Below, piece after piece: positions 1-7,520 of a stretch of DNA of 62,892 nucleotides. Below the pieces are notes generated by a model. It had not been told where the DNA came from and searched no databases. It worked only from the letters and a program-made list of their open reading frames with translations. A program made the translations under genes and the position numbers. The stretch comes from an uncultured Clostridia bacterium (GTDB lineage Bacteria > Bacillota > Clostridia > UMGS1883). The stretch spans positions 1-62,892 of the forward strand of contig CANQRB010000011.1 of NCBI GenBank assembly GCA_947626145.1. Reading direction: 5' to 3'. Position 1 is the stretch's first letter. Every line of letters begins with the position of its first letter.

Positions 1-1382
1 AAATCCATCTCGTCCATGGTGAGTTCAACTTCGATATGCTGCTTGACATTGAGTTTGGACAATAAGCATACCGTCTCCACGTGCGCGGTATGCGGGAACT
101 GGTCGAAGGGCACAGCCTCGGCAAGCCCATACCCCAGCTCACGCAAAACGGCGCAGTCTCGCGCCATGGTGGATGGATTACATGAAACGTAAACTATCCG
201 TCGGGGCTCCAGAGCGGCGGCGGCCCGAAGCAGCGCCGGCTCACAGCCCTTCCGGGGCGGGTCAAGGACAACCACGTCGGCCCGACGGCCCTCGGCGGCC
301 ATCTTGGGGCACAGCTCCTCGGCTTTGCCGCAGAAAAATTCGGCGTTGGTTATGCCGTTGAGGGCGGCGTTCTCCCGGGCGTTGTCCACGGCCTCGGGAA
401 CCACCTCCACCCCGACGACGGAAGCGGCGCCGGAGGCCAGATACAGACCGATAGTTCCGGCCCCGCAGTACAGGTCAAAAACAGTCTCCCCGCCGGTGAG
501 GGCGCAGGCCTCCCGCACCTTGTCATAGAGCCGCTTTGTGGTGTATGGGTTCACCTGATAGAAGCTGCGGTAGTTCACCTTATATTTGATATCGCCAATG
601 GTGTCCAGAATATAGTCCCGACCACGAATTATCTCCTGCTTATCACCCAAAATGGTGTTGGTTTTTTTATCATTCAGGTTCAGCACCAGCCCCGCCATGG
701 CGGGAAAGGCCGCCCAAAGCTTGTCCGCCAGAAGCTCCAGGCCCTTCGGACGGAAGGCCGCGACTATGGCGGCGATCATCTCCGTCTTTCCCCGGCGGAC
801 ATAGATGTGCCTAAGGCAGCCCCTGCCGCTGGCCTCGTCATAGGCGGAGACGCCGTTTTCTCTGGCCCAGGCGGAAATTTCGGCTGCCGCCCGGTTCAGC
901 TCCGGATCCTGAAGCCTGCACTCGCCCCAAGGCACCACCCGGTGGCTGCGCGGAGCGTAAAAACCAAAGCTTAGATCCGGAGCGACGGGATATTGGGCCT
1001 TGTTCCGGTAGCCGAGGCAGGGCTCGCTGGGGACGCAGGGAGCCGTAAGGCCGCCGTCGAAGCCGCCGATGCGCCGGAGGGCGTCAGCCACGGCCCGCCT
1101 TTTCAGCTCCAGCTGAAAGCCGTAATCGGCAGAAAGCAGACTGCACCCGCCGCACTGGCCGAAAACGGCGCAGACCGGCTCCACCCGATGGGGCGAGGGC
1201 TCGAGTACGTGCAGGAGCTTGCCGTAACCGTAGCTCTTGTTTTCCTTCAATACAAGAATTTCGGCCCGGTCGCCGGGGAGGGCGCCGGGCACAAAGTAGG
1301 TGTAACCGTCGGAGCGGCGGGCGATTCCCTCGCCCTCGCTGCCCACGGCGGTCACGTTCACGGTCAAAATATCGTTTTTCAT
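1..1382 (-). CDS. rlmD: 23S rRNA (uracil-5-)-methyltransferase RlmD/RumA, 3' end outside window
   Basis: SAM-dependent m5U methyltransferase of 23S rRNA, the TrmA/RumA fold. The translated frame starts MKNDILTVNV and opens with a short TRAM-like domain. It then shows the iron-sulfur cluster cysteines C-x-F-G-x-C-G-G-C, the SAM motif FDLYCGAGTIGLYLA, LDPPRKG, and the catalytic cysteine in SCNPSTMARD. The last visible residues (IEVELTMDEMDL) run past the usual enzyme end HVETVCLLSK. As far as I recall, clostridial RumA proteins often carry such a C-terminal extension, but the window edge hides the rest. The ATG at 1382 lies one base after the stop of the GH13 gene, so the two are probably one transcript. 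Confidence 0.93.
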   Translation of the reverse strand, partial: MKNDILTVNVTAVGSEGEGIARRSDGYTYFVPGALPGDRAEILVLKENKSYGYGKLLHVLEPSPHRVEPVCAVFGQCGGCSLLSADYGFQLELKRRAVADALRRIGGFDGGLTAPCVPSEPCLGYRNKAQYPVAPDLSFGFYAPRSHRVVPWGECRLQDPELNRAAAEISAWARENGVSAYDEASGRGCLRHIYVRRGKTEMIAAIVAAFRPKGLELLADKLWAAFPAMAGLVLNLNDKKTNTILGDKQEIIRGRDYILDTIGDIKYKVNYRSFYQVNPYTTKRLYDKVREACALTGGETVFDLYCGAGTIGLYLASGAASVVGVEVVPEAVDNARENAALNGITNAEFFCGKAEELCPKMAAEGRRADVVVLDPPRKGCEPALLRAAAALEPRRIVYVSCNPSTMARDCAVLRELGYGLAEAVPFDQFPHTAHVETVCLLSKLNVKQHIEVELTMDEMD

Positions 1383-1383
1383 A

Positions 1384-3321
1384 TCAGTCAAAATCGGTGG
1401 GGTCGTTAAGACCCAGCTTTATTTTTATCAGGCGGAAGCTCATGGGCTCCACGTCCAGATCCAGCTTGGTGTCCACAAGGGGCAGGCCGTCGCCCTCGAT
1501 AATGTCGGCAGCGTCATAGGCCCCGAAGCGGCCCAGCCCAACGGTCAGGCGAACGGAGCGGCTGCCGGCGTTGACGGCCACAACTATGCCTTCGCTCTCG
1601 CCCTTACGGCCGAACACGTCCTTGCCGCAGCGGAGGCTGCGCAGGTAAACAGTGGTGTCCTCGTAGGTCATGAGGGGCTCGAAATAGCCGGTGCGGAGGG
1701 TAAGTTCGCTGTTGTAGAGAGCGGTCATTTTTTTATGGAAATCCAGCAGCCCCAAATTTTCGCGGCCCCAGGGGTAGCAGCCCCGATTGAAGGGGTCGGT
1801 GTAGCCCTCGGCCCCGACCTCGTCGCCGTAGTAGATGCAGGGCGCGCCGGGGATAGTCATTTGCAGCACAACGGCCAGAGCCATGCGCCGCATGGCCAGC
1901 TCCCTGTCCTCGGGAGAAATGACCCAGGTGGCCTGACGCTCGCGGCTCATGCCGTCCACCGGCGGAGCCCCGCTGAGGACGGTCAGCGCCCGGGGCACAT
2001 CGTGGCTGGAGATAAGGTTAAGGCTGGTGTACAGGGCAGGCTTGGGATAATTTTCCACCATTGAGCTGATGCGGCGCACAAAACGGTGGGCGTTGCCGTA
2101 GACCAGAAAATCCAGCACGGCGCCGCGGGTGACGTAGTTCATCACCGCGTCAAGGCTCTTGCCCCAGAAAAACTGGCGCTGACAGCCGTAGCTCACCTTG
2201 TGGCTGGCGTCCTCCCAGACCTCGCCGATGACGGCGGCCTCGGGATCCTGCTCCTTCACGGCGGCACGCAGCTCCTTGATGAACTCGTCGGGCAGCTCGT
2301 CGGCCACGTCCAGACGCCAGCCGGAGGCTCCGGCCTTCAGCCAGCGGCGGATGATGGAGTTGTCGTCCTTTATCACGTAATTCAGATAGTCGGGGTGCAT
2401 CTCGTGGGTGTTGGGCAGGGTCGTGAAGCCCCACCAGGACTCGTAATCGTCGGGCCAGCTGCGGAAGGCGTACCAGTTGTAATAGGGGCTGTCCTTGCTC
2501 TGATAGGCCCCCACGCTGTCATAGCTGCCCCACTTGTTGAAGTAGCGGCTGTCGTCGCCGGTGTGGCTAAACACTCCGTCCAGAATGAGGCGGATGCCGT
2601 TTTCCTTAAATTCCTTCGCCAAAGCCTCAAAGTCCTCGTTGGTGCCCAGAAGGGGATCAACGGTCTCATAGTCGCCGGTGTTGTAGCGGTGGTTGGACTG
2701 GGACTTGAAAATGGGGTTCAGGTACACGGCCCCCACGCCAAGCTCCTTCAGGTAGGGCAGCTTCTGCCTTATTCCCTCCAGATTGCCGCCGAAGAAGTCG
2801 TCGGCGGTGTACTCCCCGCCGAACTGCTCGGCCTTGTAGAAGGGCTGCTCGCCCCACTCACGTTTAATTCCGTGGAAGGGAGTGTCTCCCGCCCGATTGA
2901 AGCGGTCGGGAAAAATCTGGTATACCACGGCGTCCCACAGCCACTCGGGGGTGTGGAATTCCCTGTCAAAGACCGTTATCTGGAAGAGCACCGGCGGCTT
3001 TTCGGGGTACATCTGGCCCCGTCCGCCCAGGAACTCGCTGTTGTTGCCGTAATAGGCCATCTCGCCGTCGGCCTCGGCCCGAAAGCAGTACCACACAAGG
3101 CCCTCGGTCTCGGGGACGTTGAAGCGGCACTCGTAGAGGCGGTTGTGGTTCACCTCGGAGACGTAATACATAGGTATGGCCCGGTTGTCCACTATGCACT
3201 CCACCTTGGAGGGAATAGCGTAGCTCTCCACCGCCAGCCTCATGCGTATGGCGGTGCCGCAGGGAACCGCGCCGAATGGGCGGCGGTAAAAGGTCTTTCT
3301 GGAATGATGCTCTAAATTCAC
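1384..3321 (-). CDS. GH13 alpha-glycosidase, neopullulanase/cyclomaltodextrinase-like
   Basis: Enzyme of 645 residues that probably hydrolyses alpha-1,4/1,6 glucans or maltodextrins in the cytoplasm, since no signal peptide is seen. The N-terminal ~125 residues look like the CBM34-type domain of neopullulanases. The TIM barrel starts at WLWDAVVYQIFPDRF and carries the GH13 regions: DGVFSHTG, the nucleophile Asp in GWRLDVADE, the acid/base Glu in GEVWEDA, and the third Asp in ISSHDVPR. A beta-sandwich C domain ends the protein. The GTG start at 3321 is set by GGGAGG eight bases upstream. The gene heads a transcript with rlmD; the exact substrate cannot be read from sequence. Confidence 0.93.
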   Translation of the reverse strand: MNLEHHSRKTFYRRPFGAVPCGTAIRMRLAVESYAIPSKVECIVDNRAIPMYYVSEVNHNRLYECRFNVPETEGLVWYCFRAEADGEMAYYGNNSEFLGGRGQMYPEKPPVLFQITVFDREFHTPEWLWDAVVYQIFPDRFNRAGDTPFHGIKREWGEQPFYKAEQFGGEYTADDFFGGNLEGIRQKLPYLKELGVGAVYLNPIFKSQSNHRYNTGDYETVDPLLGTNEDFEALAKEFKENGIRLILDGVFSHTGDDSRYFNKWGSYDSVGAYQSKDSPYYNWYAFRSWPDDYESWWGFTTLPNTHEMHPDYLNYVIKDDNSIIRRWLKAGASGWRLDVADELPDEFIKELRAAVKEQDPEAAVIGEVWEDASHKVSYGCQRQFFWGKSLDAVMNYVTRGAVLDFLVYGNAHRFVRRISSMVENYPKPALYTSLNLISSHDVPRALTVLSGAPPVDGMSRERQATWVISPEDRELAMRRMALAVVLQMTIPGAPCIYYGDEVGAEGYTDPFNRGCYPWGRENLGLLDFHKKMTALYNSELTLRTGYFEPLMTYEDTTVYLRSLRCGKDVFGRKGESEGIVVAVNAGSRSVRLTVGLGRFGAYDAADIIEGDGLPLVDTKLDLDVEPMSFRLIKIKLGLNDPTDFD

Positions 3322-3377
3322 GCTGATTTCCTCCCAACGCGGCCGCCTTTGGCCGCTGACTTATAACTGTTACCTAT

Positions 3378-3406
3378 ATTTTAATGCATTTCTCAAAGAA
3401 TGTCAA
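3378..3406 (-). promoter_or_regulatory. Promoter of the GH13-rlmD transcript
   Basis: Read on the minus strand: TTGACA, 17-nt spacer, TAAAAT, ending about 57 bases before the GTG start. Consensus sigma-A type. Confidence 0.75.
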
Positions 3407-3468
3407 CAGTTTTTTGCGTGCCTGTTGAAAAATGGACGGGCCGGGGCGGAAAATTTTCGCGAAAGTTC

Positions 3469-3497
3469 TTTACATCCGCGGAAAAATGTGTTATACT
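3469..3497 (+). promoter_or_regulatory. Promoter of the first BspA-like LRR gene
   Basis: TTTACA (3469-3474), 17-nt spacer, TATACT (3492-3497). The spacer ends AATGTGT, and the same hexamers, spacing and spacer end occur upstream of the second LRR gene (minus strand, 16263-16291). Transcription would begin at the first arm of the structured leader. Confidence 0.8.
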
Positions 3498-3502
3498 GAT
3501 TT

Positions 3503-3674
3503 TGCGGGACAACTGAATATTTTGAGATTACTTTTGTAAGTATACGTTTGTAAAAAAGCGTATGCTTGGTTGTTCATTTCTTACAAAAGTAATTCAAAAG
3601 GAATGGTTGTCTCGCAGCATTAGACCGAAGCAGGCGTTTTTTTGTGCGCCGCCGGTCTGTGCGGCGCATTTTTT
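3503..3674 (+). ncRNA. Candidate structured leader RNA with intrinsic terminator (copy 1)
   Basis: Outer stem TGCGGGACAAC (3503-3513) pairs with GTTGTCTCGCA (3606-3616). A perfect 14-bp inner stem pairs ATTACTTTTGTAAG (3527-3540) with CTTACAAAAGTAAT (3580-3593) and encloses a small ATACG/CGTAT hairpin. Downstream, TGCGCCGC/GCGGCGCA (3645-3668) followed by six T is a terminator about 35 bases before the ORF. AGACCG (3622-3627) is complementary to CGGTCT in the terminator loop. The same architecture, with different stem sequences, precedes the other LRR gene at 16.1-16.3 kb. I could not match it to a known riboswitch class. Confidence 0.65.
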
Positions 3675-3708
3675 AATATTTTTTAATTTTTAAAGGGAGG
3701 AAGAACAA

Positions 3709-5097
3709 ATGAACAAAATCATGAAGTGTCTGGCTTTGCTGGTTTGCTTGGCCATGGCAATGGCGGCGGTGCCGGTTGTGGCGCTGGCGGAAACGACCGC
3801 CGATGGATTTGAGTATGAGGTGTATGACGATCATGTGAAACTTACCAATTACACGGGTAATGCGATTGAAGTCAGTATACCAGCCGAAATTGAAGGGCTT
3901 CCCGTTACTGAAATCGGTGGTAAAGTATTTGAGAACTGCGAAACCATAACGAGAGTAAATATTCCTAACAGTGTAACGGTAATCAATTCTCGGGCGTTTG
4001 CCGGCTGCATCGGTCTAACCGATGTGACCATACCTGACACTGTGGAGGTAATTTATCATGGTGCGTTTTACGGTTGCACTGGCCTTACCAGCATAAAAAT
4101 TCCTGATAGCGTTTCAATAATCGGCGAGGGTGTGTTTTATGACTGCACTGGCCTTACCAGCGTAACTATGTCAAAAAACACCTCCGAAATTAGCAAATCT
4201 ATGTTTTATAATTGCCCCAGTCTCATCAATTTAACTTTACCTGACGGTGTTACAAAGATTGGTGACTATGCGTTTTATGGTTGCACTGGTCTCACCAATT
4301 TAGTCATACCAGACGGTGTTACAGAAATTGGCAACTATGCGTTTCATGATTGCACTGGTCTCACCAATTTAGCCATACCCGACGGTGTTACAAAGATTGG
4401 CGACTGTGTGTTTGTTGGTTGTACTGGTCTCACTACTGTAAATCTTCCTATTAACGTCACTGCAACTGGTGCCGGTTTATTTGACAGCTGTACCAATCTC
4501 CGTAACGTAACAATTCCTGATAACATTACTTTTTTTAATGTGGCTATGTTTGCTCTCTGTACTAGTCTCACCAGCGTGACCATCCCTGACAGTGTTACAC
4601 TAATTGGCGGTGCAGTGTTTTACGGCTGCACTGGCCTCACTGACATATACTATGCCGGCAGCGTAGAAGATTGGGAGAATGTCATTATTGGCGTTGATAA
4701 TGAACCTCTTTTGAATGCCACGATCCACTTCAACAGCACAGGCCCGACCCCGGAAATAAAAGTCACGGTCAACGGCAACAAAATAGACTTTGACGTGCCT
4801 CCCATGGCAATAGACGGCACGACAATGTTGCCGGTGCGTTACGCCCTTGAGCCTTTGGGCGCGGAGTTCGTGTGGGACGGCGAAGCTCAGACTGTCACCG
4901 TAACCGCAAGGGACAAGACCATAGTTCTCACTATTGGCAGCGCCACGGCCCTCGTGGACGGCGTTGAAAAGACCATGGCACAGCCCGCAATGGCCATCGA
5001 CGGCCGGACGCTGATACCCATTCGCTTTGTTTCGGAGGAGCTCGGCTATAATGTTGATTGGGACGGCGAGACAAGCACGGTAATTATAAACGGCTAA
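3709..5097 (+). CDS. Secreted BspA-like leucine-rich repeat protein with C-terminal stalk domain
   Basis: Protein of 462 residues. Signal peptide ~1-27 ends VVALA. Residues ~30-340 are LRR_5/BspA repeats of about 23 residues, with units such as IPDGVTKIGDYAFYGCTGL repeated a dozen times. Residues ~350-462 form a copper-amine-oxidase N-terminal-like 'stalk' domain with the paired motifs MAIDGTTMLPVR and MAIDGRTLIPIR. BspA-type LRR proteins are surface proteins involved in adhesion; the role here is inferred. The ATG has GGGAGGAAGAAC directly upstream. Expression probably depends on read-through of the terminator in the leader. Confidence 0.9.
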   Translation: MNKIMKCLALLVCLAMAMAAVPVVALAETTADGFEYEVYDDHVKLTNYTGNAIEVSIPAEIEGLPVTEIGGKVFENCETITRVNIPNSVTVINSRAFAGCIGLTDVTIPDTVEVIYHGAFYGCTGLTSIKIPDSVSIIGEGVFYDCTGLTSVTMSKNTSEISKSMFYNCPSLINLTLPDGVTKIGDYAFYGCTGLTNLVIPDGVTEIGNYAFHDCTGLTNLAIPDGVTKIGDCVFVGCTGLTTVNLPINVTATGAGLFDSCTNLRNVTIPDNITFFNVAMFALCTSLTSVTIPDSVTLIGGAVFYGCTGLTDIYYAGSVEDWENVIIGVDNEPLLNATIHFNSTGPTPEIKVTVNGNKIDFDVPPMAIDGTTMLPVRYALEPLGAEFVWDGEAQTVTVTARDKTIVLTIGSATALVDGVEKTMAQPAMAIDGRTLIPIRFVSEELGYNVDWDGETSTVIING

Positions 5098-5111
5098 ATA
5101 CATATACAAAT

Positions 5112-5150
5112 AACGGCTCAAGAGAGTGTTCTCTTGGGCTGTTGTTTGTA
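5112..5150 (+). terminator. Terminator after the first LRR gene
   Basis: 14-bp stem with two G-U pairs, centred on CAAGAGAgtgtTCTCTTG, followed by a T-rich stretch; 15 bases after the stop codon. Confidence 0.6.
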
Positions 5151-5151
5151 T

Positions 5152-5605
5152 AATTAGGAATTAGGAGTGAGGAATGAGGAATTAGGAATGAGGAATACTG
5201 ACGGTACAGCCGCGGCGTTTTTTTGTGTGTACCGTTAATGTAACCTTGTTTGGCGTGACTGTACCGCAAATGGGACCTGCACTCCGTAGGGGAGCGCATA
5301 GCGCTCCCACCATCAAACGTTTACGGCGGCAACGATAAACGAAATTACAAATCAAAACTCCCTGTACCGTCTTACGGTAACAATGGCAAAACACCCGTAG
5401 GGCGCGACGACCCCGGCACGCCGCATTGCGGCATTATTTTGCCTTACCTTTGCCGTAACCTTGGTATCGTAGGGGCGGCCATCGGCCGTCCGCCATCAAA
5501 CGTTTACGGCTGCGATTATGAACTTTATTACGAAAATATATCCGTAAAATCATATAATTGTTGCCGTGAATTTGTGTAAGCGGACGCGCAATGCGCGCCC
5601 CTACA
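5152..5605. repeat. Composite intergenic repeat: heptads plus modules A and B
   Basis: Fills most of the 626-bp gap. It starts with tandem GGAATGA/GGAATTA-type heptads (5152-5196), then AATACTGACGGTACAGC. Two copies of module A follow (GTAGGGG...CGTCCGCCATCAAACGTTTACGG-like) and one module B (GTAGGGCGCGACGACCCCGG, 5397-5416). No gene is visible here. The right-hand heptad end seen in other copies is missing. Confidence 0.75.
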
Positions 5606-5618
5606 AAATCCGGACAAA

Positions 5619-5657
5619 CAAACCGCCTTTTTACGGGAAAAAGGCGGTTTGTTTTTT
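5619..5657. terminator. Bidirectional terminator between convergent transcripts
   Basis: Perfect stem CAAACCGCCTTTTT / GAAAAAGGCGGTTTG with loop ACGG and a T run on the plus strand. It lies about 70 bases beyond the stop of the minus-strand deacetylase. Confidence 0.8.
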
Positions 5658-5723
5658 AGTTTATATCCTTGAGCTGTCTTGGGAACGGCGCTTTTTTATC
5701 GACCGCTCCCCGCGATTTTGCAC

Positions 5724-7307
5724 TCACACAAGGCAGTGCGTCTCATAATACTGGCGGAACAGCTCATATGTGGTGCTGCGGCCCACATATATACGGCCTA
5801 TATGATACCAGTCGTCGGCGTCATAGGCGCTGTAGGACGCGTCGGAGAACACAAACTTATAGTAGTTCTCGGCCACCTTTGCCACTGCGCCGTCAAAGCT
5901 GGAATTGGGATAGGACAGGCTGTCCACGGTCTTGCCGGTGATGCCCTCGATGAGCTGCTTGCTCACGCCAAGCTCATAGGTGGCCTCCTCGATCTCCATA
6001 AGGTTTTCGGCCAAAGGCTCGTGGGTCATGGTGTGGGACTGGATGCTCACAAGGCCGCTGTCGGACATCTCCTTCAGCTGCTCGGGGGTCAGATAGCCGG
6101 GCTTGCCTATCATTTCGCCCACAACAAAGAGGGTGGCCTTGATGCCGTACTTCTTCAGCAGAGGGAACACGGTGGTGTAGTTGTCGTCGTAGCCGTCGTC
6201 TATGGTCAGGGCAAAATAGGTGTTCATATTGAAGTTAAGCGAGTCAAACTCGGAGGTGAACACGCCGATGCTGTTGCCGCTTGCCAGAAGCTGGAGCTGC
6301 TTTTCAAACTCCTCGGGCTGGACGCAGATGTCGGGGCTGGTGGGGAAGGGATCCCGACGGACGCTGTGGTACACGAACACCGCCATTTTGTTGTGGTACT
6401 TGGGTGGATTATAGCTCCAGTTGTCGGCCAGATAGGCGTCCACCTCATCGCCGGAAACATAGATGCTGCGGCTGTTGCTGGAATAGAGGCGCACCGGAGG
6501 CTGCCTGAACCAGCCAAGGGCCTTGTACTTTTCCACCTCGTCGCCGGAGAACAGCATACTGCGGCCGTCGGCGGAATAGAGAGTCACAGTCGGGGCGGTG
6601 TACCAGCCCAGATTTTTGTAAAGGTCGATCTCGTCGCCGGACACGACGCAGGTTCGGCCGTCGGCGGAGTACATGGTAACGGGCTTGGCCGAATACCAGC
6701 CCAGACCCTTATAGGTCTCCACCTGATCCTGCGGCACCATCATGGAGCGGCCGTCGGCGGCGAATATTTCCACCGGCTTTTCCGTCAGCCAGCCCACGCT
6801 CTTATAAAGGTCGATCTCGTCGCCGGAAACGTACATACTCCGGCCGTCCAGAGAAAACATTACCACCGGCGGGGCGGGGAACCAGTCGATCTTGCGGTAA
6901 TCCCATATCTTGTCGGAGGAAACCGTTATCGTCCGGCCGTCGGCGGAGTACATGGTAACGGGCGTGCCGGTAAACCAGCCCAGATTTTCATAGACTCCCA
7001 CTTCATCAGAGGAAACGGTGATTGTGCGGCCGTCGGCGGAATACATTGTGATGGGTGCGCCGACAAACCAGCCCACCTTTTTGTACTCCTCCACCTCGTC
7101 GGCGCGAACCCTGGTGGTCCGGCCGTCAACGGTAAACATGGCCACCGGAGGTTCGGTGCTCCAGCCGGAATTGCAGTACATGGCCACCAGACCCTCGGCC
7201 ACCTCCCGGGTGCTCCCGTCCACGGAGTATATCGTAACCGTTTTTGCCGCCGCCGCGGTGACGCTCAGGGTCAGCAGCGCCGTCAAAATCAAAATAAATT
7301 TTTTCAC
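5724..7307 (-). CDS. Secreted polysaccharide deacetylase (NodB) with about nine N-terminal YSADGR repeats
   Basis: Protein of 527 residues. The GTG at 7307 is chosen because AGGAGG lies seven bases upstream and a signal peptide (KKFILILTALLTLSVTAAAA) follows at once; the reading frame extends further upstream without a ribosome site. Residues ~25-300 are about nine repeats of ~31 residues, each with a core like TMYSADGRTITVSSDEV followed by LGWF. Residues ~305-527 are a NodB domain: TIDDGYDD (metal Asp), SHTMTH (metal His pair) and SYPNSSF. It likely removes N-acetyl groups from peptidoglycan or another surface glycan. The repeats may bind cell wall; this is inference. Confidence 0.9.
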   Translation of the reverse strand: MKKFILILTALLTLSVTAAAAKTVTIYSVDGSTREVAEGLVAMYCNSGWSTEPPVAMFTVDGRTTRVRADEVEEYKKVGWFVGAPITMYSADGRTITVSSDEVGVYENLGWFTGTPVTMYSADGRTITVSSDKIWDYRKIDWFPAPPVVMFSLDGRSMYVSGDEIDLYKSVGWLTEKPVEIFAADGRSMMVPQDQVETYKGLGWYSAKPVTMYSADGRTCVVSGDEIDLYKNLGWYTAPTVTLYSADGRSMLFSGDEVEKYKALGWFRQPPVRLYSSNSRSIYVSGDEVDAYLADNWSYNPPKYHNKMAVFVYHSVRRDPFPTSPDICVQPEEFEKQLQLLASGNSIGVFTSEFDSLNFNMNTYFALTIDDGYDDNYTTVFPLLKKYGIKATLFVVGEMIGKPGYLTPEQLKEMSDSGLVSIQSHTMTHEPLAENLMEIEEATYELGVSKQLIEGITGKTVDSLSYPNSSFDGAVAKVAENYYKFVFSDASYSAYDADDWYHIGRIYVGRSTTYELFRQYYETHCLV

Positions 7308-7520
7308 TGTTGTGCCTCCTTGGGTATAATCACAAATTCCTGTATTATATATAATACCCCAAATCCCGCCGTTTGTCAAGGAAAATTTTTATGCCAATCC
7401 CTTCCCGTTCCCTGCCCCTCGGGAGAAAAAATAATAATTTGTTCAAAATCTTGCGACAGAATTGAAACATTGACCTGCTATGATAGCATTATCAAAGATA
7501 AATGTAAGGATGTGACCTGT

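Noticed and set aside
5152-5196. Heptad arrays as a CRISPR array
   Set aside because: Units of seven bases without spacers, and no cas genes; better described as short tandem repeats at the ends of composite elements.
5679-7520. Long upstream in-frame extension of the beta-helix protein gene
   Set aside because: It lies antisense to the repeat-rich deacetylase, has no ribosome site, and a signal peptide with AAGGA upstream starts at 7521.
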